64,000 bases of DNA from Xanthomonas pisi DSM 18956 (GTDB lineage: Bacteria; Pseudomonadota; Gammaproteobacteria; Xanthomonadales; Xanthomonadaceae): positions 5,176-69,175 of the forward strand of contig NZ_JPLE01000017.1 of NCBI RefSeq assembly GCF_001010415.1, given 5' to 3'. Positions 45,488 through 55,237 of this stretch are shown in pieces. Every line of letters starts with the position of its first letter. The stretch's first letter is position 1. The notes under the pieces are model-generated. The model worked only from the letters and a program-made list of their open reading frames with translations. It ran no database searches and was not told the origin of the DNA. Position numbers and translations under genes: made by a program.

Positions 45488-45761
45488 CGGCAGACCGCAG
45501 CCGGCCGCACCGGATAGGGACGCAAGACCTGCAGCGGCATCGTCGCAGCGGTTGCGGCGAAACAGTTCAGCACCTGGCCATCGCGCCGATCCGGTGTCGG
45601 CAACGCGCTCGCCGGCAAACGACGCCGAGCATGCCGGCGACCATGCGCATCAAGCAGTGCGGAAGCCGCGCAAGCAAGGATGCACCACCGACAGCGCATC
45701 GCTCGCGCAGGCACACAGCACGACGCGCCGCACCGCGGCGCATTCGACCGGACAGCATGAC

Positions 45762-47126
45762 TCAGTACGCAAACTCGCGGAACACGCGGTCGATATCGCC
45801 CTTCCATGCGCCGTGATACAGCGCCAGCTTGCGCTCGGCGGCGGTGACGCCGCTCTCGGCGATCTCGGCGATCACATCGACAAAGCCGGTTTCGTCCTGA
45901 CCATCGCCATTCAAGCGTGCGCGCCGGCGCAGGCCTTCGCGGGCGATGTTGACCGCTTCCACCGCCAGGTCGCGCACGGTGCCGTGACGGAACGGCAAGC
46001 CCAGCGCATGCTTGGGCACGCCGTCACGCAAGGCGTGGCGTTCGGTCGGGCTGAAATCCTTGACCAGGTCCCAGGCCGCATCGAGCGCGGTCTGGTCGTA
46101 CAGCAGGCCGACCCAGAACGCCGACAACGCGCACAGGCGATTCCACGGGCCGGCATCGGCGCCACGCATTTCCAGGTATTTCTTCAGGCGCACTTCCGGG
46201 AATGCGGTGGTCATGTGGTCCGACCAGTCGCGCAGCGTCGGCAACGCACCCGGCAAGGCCGGCAGCCTGCCCTGCATGAAATCGCGGAAGCTCTGCCCGC
46301 TGGCATCGACATAGACGCCGTTGCGATACGAGAAATACATCGGCACATCGAGCAGATAATCGACGTAGCGCTCGTAGCCGAAGCCGTCCTCGAACACGAA
46401 ATCCAGCATGCCGGTGCGATCGGCGTCGGTGTCGGTCCAGATGTGCGAGCGATAGCTCAGGTAGCCGTTGGGCTTGCCCTCGGTGAACGGCGAATCGGCA
46501 AACAGGGCGGTGGCGATCGGTTGCAATGCCAGCGACACGCGGAACTTCTGCACCATGTCCGCTTCGGTGGCGTAATCCAGATTGACCTGCACCGTGCAGG
46601 TACGCGTCATCATGTCCAGGCCGAGCGAGCCGACCTTGGGCATGTAGTTCTTCATGATCTGGTAGCGGCCCTTGGGCATCCACGGCATCTGGTCGCGGCG
46701 CCACTTGGGCTGGAAACCCATGCCCAGGAACCCCAGCTGCAACTCGCCGGCCACCTGCGCCACTTCGTCCAGATGGGTGCCGGTTTCCACGCAGGTGTCA
46801 TGCAGGGTTTGTACCGCTGCGCCTGACAGTTCCAGCTGGCCGGCCGGCTCCAGCGTCACCGAGGCGCCATCGCGCAGCAGCGCGATGGTGTGGCCGTTTT
46901 CCTGCACCGGTTCCCAGCCGAAACGGGTCAACCCGGTCAGCAGCGCCTGGATGCCACGCTCGCCTTCGAAGGTGGGGGCGCGCAGGTCGTCGAGCTGGAA
47001 GCCGAACTTTTCGTGCTCGGTCCCGATCCGCCAGTCCGCGCTGGGCTTCTCGCCGGAGGCGAGGACCTGGACCAGTTCCGCGCGTTCGGTGATCGGCGTT
47101 TCGGCAACGTGGCTGGGACTCGACAA
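45762..47126 (-). CDS. gshA: Glutamate-cysteine ligase, plant-type (GshA)
   Basis: The protein has 454 residues from a TTG at 47126 ([20 protein letters not shown]); no ATG is available before the conserved [16 protein letters not shown] block, so the non-ATG start is likely but inferred. [26 protein letters not shown] and [14 protein letters not shown] are marks of the plant/alphaproteobacterial GCL type rather than E. coli GshA. It makes gamma-glutamylcysteine, the first step to glutathione, which the formaldehyde operon in this window also uses. Confidence 0.92.
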   Translation of the reverse strand: MSSPSHVAETPITERAELVQVLASGEKPSADWRIGTEHEKFGFQLDDLRAPTFEGERGIQALLTGLTRFGWEPVQENGHTIALLRDGASVTLEPAGQLELSGAAVQTLHDTCVETGTHLDEVAQVAGELQLGFLGMGFQPKWRRDQMPWMPKGRYQIMKNYMPKVGSLGLDMMTRTCTVQVNLDYATEADMVQKFRVSLALQPIATALFADSPFTEGKPNGYLSYRSHIWTDTDADRTGMLDFVFEDGFGYERYVDYLLDVPMYFSYRNGVYVDASGQSFRDFMQGRLPALPGALPTLRDWSDHMTTAFPEVRLKKYLEMRGADAGPWNRLCALSAFWVGLLYDQTALDAAWDLVKDFSPTERHALRDGVPKHALGLPFRHGTVRDLAVEAVNIAREGLRRRARLNGDGQDETGFVDVIAEIAESGVTAAERKLALYHGAWKGDIDRVFREFAY

Positions 47127-47459
47127 GGGCAGGCTCGCAAACGTGAGGGGGTGGGACGATGTGGGGATACTCCCCAGCCACCGCAAGGCCCGCACTATAC
47201 CCGTAGGGCATGCCAGAATTGCCGCTATCGGCCGGGTCTGAGATTTCCATCCATGCGCACGCCGCAGGATGGGCCGCCGTGCGCATCGCTGCGGTCGGCG
47301 CATCCGCCGCCGTGTCTGTTGCAATAGCCGGCCGCAACCGCTGCGCCCGCCGATCCCGGCTGCCGACGGGACCGTGCGGACGGCACGCAGGAGACGGCGA
47401 GCACTGGCTCGCCGTCTTGCATCGCATCAAAGGGCAGCGGCCATCGCAGCCGCCAGGCC
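47127..47459. other. Intergenic region between engB and gshA, 333 bp
   Basis: It holds a perfect hairpin downstream of engB (47393-47416) and the upstream region of gshA. No further gene is supported. Confidence 0.6.
47393..47416. terminator. Hairpin downstream of engB
   Basis: GACGGCGAGC-ACTG-GCTCGCCGTC is a perfect 10-bp stem with a 4-nt loop, 43 bp past the engB stop. There is no T-run on the minus strand, so it may end or protect the message with help from other factors. Confidence 0.6.
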
Positions 47460-48083
47460 TCACTCCGCGGCAGGCGCCACGACGTCCAGGCCCAGCCAAC
47501 CGCCGACGATGCCGCGCAATTCGTCCACGCCCTGGCGCGATTCGCCGGAGTAGGTCTGCACGGTCACGCTGTCGCCGAAGCGCGAGGTCACTTCCTTCTT
47601 GACCTTTTGCAGGGTCTGCATCTGCTGGCCACGGCCGAGCTTGTCGGCCTTGGTCAGCAAGCCGTGCGCGGGCAGGCCGCGTTCGGCGGCATAGCCGAGC
47701 ATCTGCAGGTCGTAATCCTTGAGCGGATGGCGGATGTCCATCACCACCACCAGGCCGCGCAGCGCCTCGCGGGTGCGGAAATAGCGGTCGATGAAGGCCT
47801 GCCAATGCGCCTGCAGGTCCTGCGGCACCTTGGCGTAACCGTAACCGGGCAGATCCACCAGATAGCGCTCGGGCTGGATCTGGAAGAACACCAGCTGCTG
47901 GGTGCGGCCAGGGGTCTTGGAGACGCGCGCAAGCGAATTCTGGCGGGTCAGCGCATTGAGTGCGCTGGATTTTCCGGCGTTGGAGCGGCCGGCGAAGGCC
48001 ACCTCGTAGCCGCCATCGTCGGGCAATTGCCGGGCGTTGTGGGCGGACAGGTGGTAGCGGGCTTGTTCGATAAGGAGCGACAT
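47460..48083 (-). CDS. engB: Ribosome biogenesis GTP-binding protein EngB (YsxC/YihA)
   Basis: This 207-residue small GTPase has G1 (GRSNAGKSS), G2 region (KTPGRTQQL), G3 (DLPGYG) and G4 (TKADKL). It is essential for 50S assembly in several bacteria. It starts at 48083 (MSLLIEQARYHLSAHN) with TAAGGAG-like purines just past the ATG on the opposite reading, so the ribosome site is weak. It is divergent from cytochrome c4, an arrangement also seen in Pseudomonas (engB - cc4 - dsbA). Confidence 0.95.
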   Translation of the reverse strand: MSLLIEQARYHLSAHNARQLPDDGGYEVAFAGRSNAGKSSALNALTRQNSLARVSKTPGRTQQLVFFQIQPERYLVDLPGYGYAKVPQDLQAHWQAFIDRYFRTREALRGLVVVMDIRHPLKDYDLQMLGYAAERGLPAHGLLTKADKLGRGQQMQTLQKVKKEVTSRFGDSVTVQTYSGESRQGVDELRGIVGGWLGLDVVAPAAE

Positions 48084-48226
48084 CCCGCTAGGATCGCACG
48101 TTCGGGCCCGACGGTTTTGCTGCACTGTTCGTTGACCCTGGCGCAAAGGCGTGTCGATAATCGAAGCACGCCTGCCACTGCCAGCACCCAACGCGCGCGG
48201 GCCGGGTCCATACGGAGCTTTAGCTG

Positions 48227-49015
48227 ATGCGCCATGCTCGTGTGCTAGTCCTCGCCGTGCCGGTCGTTGCCGCCGTGGCGTTTGCGCAATCGGCGGTCAC
48301 GCCGATCCCCGATCCACCGCCCGTGCGGGTTGCGCCGCTGGAGGTGGATCTGGCCAAGACCACCTGGGGCGATGCCAAGGCCGGCCAGGCCAAGGCGGCC
48401 GCCTGCGCGGCCTGCCACGGCCCGGACGGCAATCCGGCGGTGGCGATGTACCCGCGCATCGCCGGGCAAACCGAGCGCTACGTTGCGCATCAGGTGGCCT
48501 TGATCGCCAGCGGCGAGCGCAATACCGGGATGTCGGCGGTGATGGTCCCCTTCGTCAAGGACCTCACCGCGCAGGACATGCGCGATCTGGGCGCCTACTT
48601 CGCTACCCAGAAGGCATCGGCCGGGGTCGCCGACGATGCCGTGATCGCCGAAGGGCCTTATCAAGGCATGAAGTTCTACGAGGTCGGCGAAAAGCTCTAC
48701 CGCGGTGGCGACATCGCGCGTGGCGTGCCGGCCTGCATGGCGTGCCACGGCCCGTCCGGTGGCGGCAATCCTGGCCCGGCGTATCCGCGCCTGGGCGGCC
48801 AGCATGCCGACTACGTCGCGCGGCGCCTGAAGGAGTACCAGGCCGGCACCACCCAGGAGCGCAATCCGGCGCTGTTCAATATCATGGCGCAGGTGGCACG
48901 CCCGCTGAGCGAGCAGGAGATCCAGGCGTTGTCGAGCTATCTGCAAGGTCTGCACGATCGCGCCGACGATGCCGCCGCTGCACAGACGCCTGCCGGGACA
49001 CCGGCGCGCTCATGA
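48227..49015 (+). CDS. Dihaem cytochrome c4
   Basis: The protein has 262 residues with a signal peptide (MRHARVLVLAVPVVAAVAFAQS) and two haem c sites: CAACH at 60-64 and CMACH at 170-174. Each is in a homologous half (CHGPDGNPAVAMYPRIAGQ; CHGPSGGGNPGPAYPRLGGQ) with distal Met ligands (MSAVM; FNIMAQVA). Cytochrome c4 carries electrons in the periplasm to terminal oxidases. A perfect hairpin terminator follows at 49047. Confidence 0.94.
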   Translation: MRHARVLVLAVPVVAAVAFAQSAVTPIPDPPPVRVAPLEVDLAKTTWGDAKAGQAKAAACAACHGPDGNPAVAMYPRIAGQTERYVAHQVALIASGERNTGMSAVMVPFVKDLTAQDMRDLGAYFATQKASAGVADDAVIAEGPYQGMKFYEVGEKLYRGGDIARGVPACMACHGPSGGGNPGPAYPRLGGQHADYVARRLKEYQAGTTQERNPALFNIMAQVARPLSEQEIQALSSYLQGLHDRADDAAAAQTPAGTPARS

Positions 49016-49046
49016 GCTGAGGCGCCCACCCGCCCCACCGTGTCAC

Positions 49047-49076
49047 GACGCCGGTCCCGCGACCGGCGTCGTCGTT
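49047..49076 (+). terminator. Terminator after cytochrome c4
   Basis: A perfect 10-bp stem (GACGCCGGTC / GACCGGCGTC) with a CCGC loop is followed by GTCGTTT. The T-run is short. It lies about 30 bp after the stop codon. Confidence 0.7.
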
Positions 49077-49110
49077 TCCCGACCCCTCTCTCATCCCCCA
49101 CGGAGCCTGC

Positions 49111-49761
49111 ATGAATCTGCTTTCCCGCCTGTCCCTGCTGTTGTTGATCCTGGTGCCACTTTCGGCCTGCGCCGCCGACAAGGCGGCGCCGCCGGTCGAA
49201 GGCGAGGACTACACCCTGATCGACGGGGGCCAGCCGTACGCGCCACTGGCCGGCAAGGTCGAAGTGGTGGAAGTGTTCGGCTACACCTGCCCGCATTGCG
49301 CGCACTTCGAGCCGACGCTGGAAGCCTGGGCGGCCAAGCAGCCGTCCTACGTGCGCTTCACCCCGGTGCCGGCGGCCTTTGGCGGGTTCTGGGATGCGTT
49401 TGCGCGTGCTTACTTCGCCGCCGACATCCTCGGCGTGGCCAAGCGCAGTCACCGCGCCATGTTCGATGCCATCCACGAAAAGCAGAGCGTGCCGACCCAG
49501 AACGTGGCGCCGGAAGAACTGGCTGCGTTCTATGCCGACTACGGCGTACCGCAGCAGCGCTTCGTCGACACGTTCAAGAGCGAGGCGGTGGACGCCAGGC
49601 TCAAGGCGGCGCGCGAGTTTGCACAGCGCAGCAAGCTGCCCGGCACCCCGGCGATCATCGTCAACGGGCGTTACCTGATCGGCGCGCGCAACTACCCGGA
49701 CATGCTGCGCGTGGCCGACTACCTGATCGCCCGCGAGCACGCCGCGCCTGCCAAGCGCTGA
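49111..49761 (+). CDS. dsbA: DsbA-family thiol:disulfide oxidoreductase (CPHC)
   Basis: The protein has 216 residues. The leader MNLLSRLSLLLLILVPLSAC ends in a lipobox-like LSAC (Cys20), so it may be lipid-anchored. The active site is CPHC at 60-63 (VFGYTCPHCAHFEP), and the cis-Pro loop is KLPGTPAIIVNGRY. It should oxidise cysteines in exported proteins. A second DsbA-like gene follows after 91 bp; the two share the helical insert and cis-Pro region. Confidence 0.93.
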   Translation: MNLLSRLSLLLLILVPLSACAADKAAPPVEGEDYTLIDGGQPYAPLAGKVEVVEVFGYTCPHCAHFEPTLEAWAAKQPSYVRFTPVPAAFGGFWDAFARAYFAADILGVAKRSHRAMFDAIHEKQSVPTQNVAPEELAAFYADYGVPQQRFVDTFKSEAVDARLKAAREFAQRSKLPGTPAIIVNGRYLIGARNYPDMLRVADYLIAREHAAPAKR

Positions 49762-49852
49762 ACCGCGTAACCGCCACCGACGGCCGCCCGTGGCATCATG
49801 CGCCCCGCGGCCGTCCGGCCCTTTCCTCGCCCCACGCTGGAGATCCAATCCG

Positions 49853-50668
49853 ATGAAGACCCGCTTCGCCCTGACGCTGATGGCGCTGCTGCCGATCCTG
49901 GTCGCCTGCAAGGCCCAGGACGGCTCGTCCGACACCGCACCTGCCGCCACCACGCCGGCTGCCGAAGCGGCGCCTGCTCCGGCCGCTGCCACACCGGCTG
50001 CCGACCCCGCCGCACCGCCTGCGGTTGGCGAGAGCGCCAGCACCGCGCCCGCTGCCGCGCCCAGCGCCGCTCCGCGCGCACCGAACGGCCCCGAGCCGGT
50101 TGCCGGCACCGACTATGTAGATATCCCGGCAGGCCAGCCGTACCAGCAGGCCGCCGGCAAGATCGAAGTGGCCGAGATCTTTGGCTATGTCTGCCCCGCC
50201 TGCAACGCGTTCCAGCCGCTGGTCGGTCCGTGGAAGGCCGGCCTGCCGTCGGACGTGCATTTCGTCTACGTGCCGGCGATGTTCGGCGGCCCCTGGGATG
50301 ACTATGCGCGTGCCTTCTATGCCGCCGAGACCCTGGGCGTGCAGGAAAAGACCCACGAAGCGCTGTACAAGGCCATCCACGTCGACCAGACCCTCAAGGG
50401 CGAGCGCGGCAAGGATTCGGTGCAGGACATCGCTGCCTTCTACGCCAAGTACGGCGTGGACCAGAAGACCTTCATCGACACCATGAGCAGCTTCGGCGTC
50501 TCGGCCAAGACCAACCGCGCCAAGCAGTTCGCCACCCGTAGCCAGATCACCGGCACGCCGTCGCTGATCGTCAACGGCAAGTACCTGGTCAAGGGCAAGA
50601 GCTTCCCGGACATGCTGCGCATCGCCGATCACCTGATCGCGCGCGAACGCGCCACCCTGGCCAAATGA
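49853..50668 (+). CDS. DsbA-family thiol:disulfide oxidoreductase (CPAC) with long Ala/Pro linker
   Basis: The protein has 271 residues. It has a lipobox LVAC (Cys19), then about 55 residues of Ala/Pro/Thr-rich linker, then the thioredoxin/DsbA domain with CPAC at 114-117 (IFGYVCPACNAFQP) and cis-Pro QITGTPSLIVNGKY. The linker should hold the domain away from the membrane. The changed dipeptide (PA rather than PH) will alter redox potential compared with the upstream copy, suggesting divided roles. ATG 49853 has GGAG upstream. Confidence 0.92.
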   Translation: MKTRFALTLMALLPILVACKAQDGSSDTAPAATTPAAEAAPAPAAATPAADPAAPPAVGESASTAPAAAPSAAPRAPNGPEPVAGTDYVDIPAGQPYQQAAGKIEVAEIFGYVCPACNAFQPLVGPWKAGLPSDVHFVYVPAMFGGPWDDYARAFYAAETLGVQEKTHEALYKAIHVDQTLKGERGKDSVQDIAAFYAKYGVDQKTFIDTMSSFGVSAKTNRAKQFATRSQITGTPSLIVNGKYLVKGKSFPDMLRIADHLIARERATLAK

Positions 50669-50687
50669 GCCGGGCGACCGCCGCATC

Positions 50688-51455
50688 GTGAACGCTTCGG
50701 ACTCGCGCACCCTGCGGGTGCTGACCGCCAATATCCAGGCCGGCTCCAGCACCCGCCGTTACAGCGATTACGTGACCCGCAGCTGGTCGCATGCATTGCC
50801 GCTAGGCGCAAAGCGCACCAGCCTGGACAGCATCGCCAAGCTGGCCGGCGACCGCGACATCGTCGGCCTGCAGGAGGCCGACCCGGGCAGCCTGCGCTCG
50901 GGCTTTACCAACCAGACCCACTATCTGGCCGAACGTGCCGGTTTCCACTACTGGAGCCACCAACCCAACCGCCGCATGGGCGGGGTGGCCTCCAGCGCCA
51001 ACGGCTTGCTGAGCAAGCTGGAACCGCTGGAAGTCCAGGACCACGCCCTGCCCGGCCGCATCGGCGGACGCGGCATCCTGCTGGCCAAGTTCGGGCAGGG
51101 TCGCGACGGGCTGGCGGTGGCGGTGGCGCATCTGTCGCTGGGCGCCAATTCGCGCATGTCCCAGTTGGCCTTCATCGCCGAGCTGCTCTCCGAGCATCCC
51201 AACGCGATGCTGATGGGCGACTTCAACTGCGTGGCCGACCGGCCGGAAATGCAGGCGTTGTATCGGCATACGCGATTGCAGCCACCGAGCTGCGTGGTGC
51301 ACACCTTCCCGAGCTGGCGCCCGGACCGGGCGATCGACCATATCCTGGTCAGCGACAGCCTGGCGATCGAGCACACCGAAGCGATTCCTGCCGCGTTCTC
51401 CGATCACCTGGCAGTCGGCATGGATATCCGCGTTCCGCTGCAGTTGCTGCGCTAG
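50688..51455 (+). CDS. Endonuclease/exonuclease/phosphatase (EEP) family protein
   Basis: The protein has 255 residues from a GTG at 50688, 19 bp after the upstream stop. EEP motifs: RVLTANIQAG at the start, GLQEAD with the metal Glu, GDFNCV, RAIDHILVS and FSDHLAVGM. Members cut phosphodiesters in DNA, RNA, lipids or nucleotides. No signal peptide is seen. Substrate is unknown. A strong terminator follows at 51515. Confidence 0.88.
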   Translation: MNASDSRTLRVLTANIQAGSSTRRYSDYVTRSWSHALPLGAKRTSLDSIAKLAGDRDIVGLQEADPGSLRSGFTNQTHYLAERAGFHYWSHQPNRRMGGVASSANGLLSKLEPLEVQDHALPGRIGGRGILLAKFGQGRDGLAVAVAHLSLGANSRMSQLAFIAELLSEHPNAMLMGDFNCVADRPEMQALYRHTRLQPPSCVVHTFPSWRPDRAIDHILVSDSLAIEHTEAIPAAFSDHLAVGMDIRVPLQLLR

Positions 51456-51514
51456 CGCACGCAAAGTGCCGACGGGTTCGCACTGGCGAACTCGACCGAC
51501 CACACCCCCTAGAC

Positions 51515-51545
51515 ACCGCCTGTGCGATAACGCAGGCGGTTTTTC
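51515..51545 (+). terminator. Intrinsic terminator after the EEP gene
   Basis: ACCGCCTG and CAGGCGGT form an 8-bp stem (loop includes gcgataacg) followed by TTTTT. It separates the EEP gene from betT. Confidence 0.85.
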
Positions 51546-51589
51546 GTTGGGAGCACGTCACGTGATACGCAGCGTATGAGTGCGTCGGT

Positions 51590-53569
51590 ATGAGTGCAGT
51601 CGAGCCGCAGCCGTTGCCGGTGCGCACCTTGCGGCCGGTGTTCTTGCTGGCGGCGACGGTGGTGTGCACATTCGCCTTGCTGGTTGCGCTGTTTCCGCTG
51701 GACGCCGGCCGCGTGTTGCTGGATGCGCAGACCTGGGCCTCGCGCAACGTCGGTTGGTACTACCTGCTGGCAATGACGGTGTATCTGGTGTTCGTGCTCG
51801 GCGTGGCGTTGTCCAGCTACGGCAACATCAAGCTCGGCGCCGATCACGACGAACCGGAATTCAGCTATCTCTCCTGGGCCGGCATGTTGTTCGCCGCCGG
51901 CATCAGCATCACGCTCTTCTTCTTCTGCGTCTCCGAACCGCTCACCCATTACCTGCAGCCGCCACAAGGCGGCACCGGCAGCGGCGAAGCGTCGGCACGA
52001 CAGGCGATGCAGTTGCTGTTCCTGCATTGGGGCCTGCACGGCTGGGGCGTGTTCGCGTTGGCGGCGATGGCGCTGGCGTACTTCGCCTTCCGTCATAACC
52101 TGCCGTTGGCCCTGCGCTCGGCGCTGTATCCGCTGATCGGCAAGCGCATCAATGGGCCGATCGGCTATACCGTGGATGCGCTGGGCATCGTGGCCACGGT
52201 GTTCGGCATCGGCGCGGACATGGGCTTTGGCGTGCTGCATCTCAATGCCGGGCTGAGCACCTTGTTCGATGTGCCGCATACGCACTGGGTGCAGGTCGCG
52301 TTGATCGTGGCGATGATGGGCGCAGCCATCGTGGTGGCGGTATCGGGCGTGGAAAAGGGCGTGCGCTGGATGTCGGACATCAATATGTTGCTGGCGATCG
52401 CGCTGCTGCTGTTCATGCTGTTTGCCGGTCCGACGCAGTATCTGCTCAATGCCCTGATGCAGAACCTGGGCGACTACCTGGGCAGCGTGGTCGGCAAGAG
52501 TTTCGACGTCTACGCCTATGGCGGACGTGCCGACTGGCTGGGCAACTGGACGGTGTTCTACTGGGCGTGGTGGATCGGCTGGGCGCCGTTCGTCGGTCTG
52601 TTCATCGCGCGCATTTCGCGCGGCCGCACCATTCGCGAATTCGTGCTGGGCGTGTTGCTGATACCGCTCGGTTTCACCCTGGCGTGGCTGTCGATCTTCG
52701 GCAACAGCGCGCTGGATCAGTTGCTTCATCATGGCCAGGGCGCGTTGGCGCAACAGGCCATCGATGCGCCACAGACAGTGCTGTACTCGCTGCTGCAAAG
52801 CTATCCGTGGAGCCGCACGGTGATCACGGTGACGGTGGTAATCAGCTTCGTGTTCTTTGTCACCTCAGCCGATTCCGGCACCGTGGTGCTGTCCACGCTG
52901 TCCTCGCACGGCGGCGAGCCGCACGACGACGGCCCGCGCTGGCTGCGCGTGTTCTGGGGCGTACTCACCGCCGTGGTCACTGCAGGTTTATTGCTGGCCG
53001 GCAGCATGGACGCGCTGAAATCGGCGGTGGTGCTGGCATCGCTGCCGTTTTCCGCGGTGTTGCTGCTGATGGCGTGGGGTCTGTCGCGCGCGCTGAGCGA
53101 GGAATCGCAGCGCAAGCGCGCACAGCTCTACAGCCCCAGTCCGTTGATCGGGCAATCGCGTCATCACGGCGGCTGGCGCCAGCGGCTTGGCCAGGCGATG
53201 CACTTCCCGGCGCGCGACGAGGTCTACCGCTTCATGCACGACCAGGTGCGCCCGGCGATCGAAGCGGTGACCGCGCAGCTGCAGGAAGAAGGCTGGAAGG
53301 TCAGCAGCCGGATCGACGACGGCGACATGGAAATCAGCGTCGATCACGGCGAACAGCAAGGCTTCCGCTACCAGGTGGTGATGCGTGGGTATCTCACCCC
53401 GTCGTTCGTGGCGCAACGCTTCCGCAACCAACGGTATTACCGCGCCGAAGTCTATCTGTACGAAGGCAGCCAGGACTACGACCTGGTTGGCTACAGCCGC
53501 GAACAGATCATCAACGACATCATCGATCAATACGAGCGTCACCTGCAGTTTCTGCACCTCACGCGCTGA
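51590..53569 (+). CDS. betT: Choline/betaine BCCT-family transporter BetT
   Basis: This 659-residue, 12-helix transporter has the BCCT signature [29 protein letters not shown] and [18 protein letters not shown]. The C-terminal cytoplasmic domain is about 130 residues (from [19 protein letters not shown]), as in osmotically tuned BetT. It is probably sodium- or proton-coupled choline uptake. betB follows after 38 bp and betA after that, making a choline-to-glycine-betaine unit. The ATG at 51590 has no strong ribosome site. Confidence 0.92.
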   Translation: MSAVEPQPLPVRTLRPVFLLAATVVCTFALLVALFPLDAGRVLLDAQTWASRNVGWYYLLAMTVYLVFVLGVALSSYGNIKLGADHDEPEFSYLSWAGMLFAAGISITLFFFCVSEPLTHYLQPPQGGTGSGEASARQAMQLLFLHWGLHGWGVFALAAMALAYFAFRHNLPLALRSALYPLIGKRINGPIGYTVDALGIVATVFGIGADMGFGVLHLNAGLSTLFDVPHTHWVQVALIVAMMGAAIVVAVSGVEKGVRWMSDINMLLAIALLLFMLFAGPTQYLLNALMQNLGDYLGSVVGKSFDVYAYGGRADWLGNWTVFYWAWWIGWAPFVGLFIARISRGRTIREFVLGVLLIPLGFTLAWLSIFGNSALDQLLHHGQGALAQQAIDAPQTVLYSLLQSYPWSRTVITVTVVISFVFFVTSADSGTVVLSTLSSHGGEPHDDGPRWLRVFWGVLTAVVTAGLLLAGSMDALKSAVVLASLPFSAVLLLMAWGLSRALSEESQRKRAQLYSPSPLIGQSRHHGGWRQRLGQAMHFPARDEVYRFMHDQVRPAIEAVTAQLQEEGWKVSSRIDDGDMEISVDHGEQQGFRYQVVMRGYLTPSFVAQRFRNQRYYRAEVYLYEGSQDYDLVGYSREQIINDIIDQYERHLQFLHLTR

Positions 53570-53607
53570 GCTGCGTCGCTGCGGCGACCGTCCCAAGGAG
53601 GTTAGTC

Positions 53608-55080
53608 ATGCCACGTTTTCCCGACCAGCTGCTGTACATCGGCGGCCGTTATGTTCCCGCCCGCGGCGGCCACACATTCGAAGTCACCAACCCCGCTACC
53701 GGCGAGGTGCTGGCCAACGTGCACAACGCTGGCGCCGACGACCTGGACGCTGCGGTCGATAGCGCCAAGGCCGGCCAACGCGTGTGGGCCGCGCTGACGA
53801 CGGTGGAGCGCTCGCGCATCCTGCTACGTGCGGTCGCGTTGCTGCGCGAGCGCAACGATGCGCTGGCCGAGCTGGAGACGCTCAACACCGGCAAGCCGTT
53901 GAGCGAAACCCGCAGCGTGGACATCGTCACCGGTGCCGACGTGCTGGAGTATTACGCCGGCGTGTCGCAGGCGCTGCAAGGCGCGCAGGTACCCTTGCGC
54001 GAAGGGAGCTTCTTCTATACCCGGCACGAACCGCTGGGCGTGGTCGGCGCCATCGGCGCGTGGAATTACCCGATCCAGATCGCGCTCTGGAAGGCCGCAC
54101 CGGCACTGGCCGCGGGCAACGCGATGATCTTCAAGCCCAGCGAAGTCACTCCGCTCACCGCACTCAAGCTGGCGGAACTGTTCACCGAAGCCGGCCTGCC
54201 CGATGGTGTGTTCAACGTACTGCCCGGCGATGGCGCCAGCGTGGGTACCGCGCTCACCGAACATCCGCAGATCGAAAAGATCAGCTTCACCGGAGGCACC
54301 GCCACCGGACGCAAGGTGATGGCCAGCGCATCGAGTTCGTCATTGAAAGACGTGACCATGGAGCTGGGCGGCAAATCCCCGCTGATCGTCTGCGCCGACG
54401 CCGACCTGGACCTGGCCGCGGACATCGCGATGATGGCCAACTTCTACAGCTCCGGCCAGGTGTGCACCAATGGCACTCGCGTGTTCGTGCCGCGCGCGCT
54501 GCGCACCGCTTTCGAAGCGCGGCTGCTGGCACGCGTGCAACGCATCCATATCGGCGACCCGCTCGATGAACGCACCACCTTCGGCCCGATGGTCAGCGCC
54601 GCGCACATGCAGCGCGTGCTGGACTACATCGAACAAGGCAAGGCCGAGGGCGCGCGCCTGCTGTGCGGCGGCGAGCGCCTGCGCGATGGCGCGCTGGCGC
54701 AAGGTTGCTACGTGGCACCGACCATCTTCAGCGATTGCAGCGACGTGATGACCATCGTCCGCGAGGAAATCTTCGGGCCAGTGCTGAGCCTGCTCCCCTA
54801 TGACGACGAAGACGAAGCGGTGACGCGCGCCAATGCCACCACCTACGGATTGGCCGCCGGTGTGGTCACGCCCGATCTGGCGCGTGCGCATCGGCTGATC
54901 CACCGCCTGGAAGCAGGCATCTGCTGGATCAACACCTGGGGCGAGTCGCCCGCACCGATGCCGGTGGGCGGTTACAAGCAGTCCGGCGTGGGCCGCGAAA
55001 ACGGCTTGGCCACCCTGCAGGCCTATACCCGCACCAAGTCGGTCCAGGTCGAACTGGAACGCTACGCCTCGGTGTTCTGA
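53608..55080 (+). CDS. betB: Betaine aldehyde dehydrogenase BetB
   Basis: This 490-residue aldehyde dehydrogenase has the NAD-binding [11 protein letters not shown], Glu in MELGGKSP, catalytic C286 in [14 protein letters not shown], and [38 protein letters not shown] is typical of BetB. It oxidises betaine aldehyde to glycine betaine. AAGGAGG lies 7 bases before the ATG, one of the best ribosome sites in the window. It lies between betT and betA. Confidence 0.95.
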   Translation: MPRFPDQLLYIGGRYVPARGGHTFEVTNPATGEVLANVHNAGADDLDAAVDSAKAGQRVWAALTTVERSRILLRAVALLRERNDALAELETLNTGKPLSETRSVDIVTGADVLEYYAGVSQALQGAQVPLREGSFFYTRHEPLGVVGAIGAWNYPIQIALWKAAPALAAGNAMIFKPSEVTPLTALKLAELFTEAGLPDGVFNVLPGDGASVGTALTEHPQIEKISFTGGTATGRKVMASASSSSLKDVTMELGGKSPLIVCADADLDLAADIAMMANFYSSGQVCTNGTRVFVPRALRTAFEARLLARVQRIHIGDPLDERTTFGPMVSAAHMQRVLDYIEQGKAEGARLLCGGERLRDGALAQGCYVAPTIFSDCSDVMTIVREEIFGPVLSLLPYDDEDEAVTRANATTYGLAAGVVTPDLARAHRLIHRLEAGICWINTWGESPAPMPVGGYKQSGVGRENGLATLQAYTRTKSVQVELERYASVF

Positions 55081-55237
55081 GCGACTGGCAACACCTGGCA
55101 CACCGTCGCCAGCAATGTCGGCGGCGTGCAGACGCTGCAGTGTGCGGTAGCGCTGCCGCTTCGAGCACCGGCATCAATGCCCACTGCGCAATCGTTTTGA
55201 ACGCCGCTTCAAGCCGGCACCGCAACAGGAGACCACC

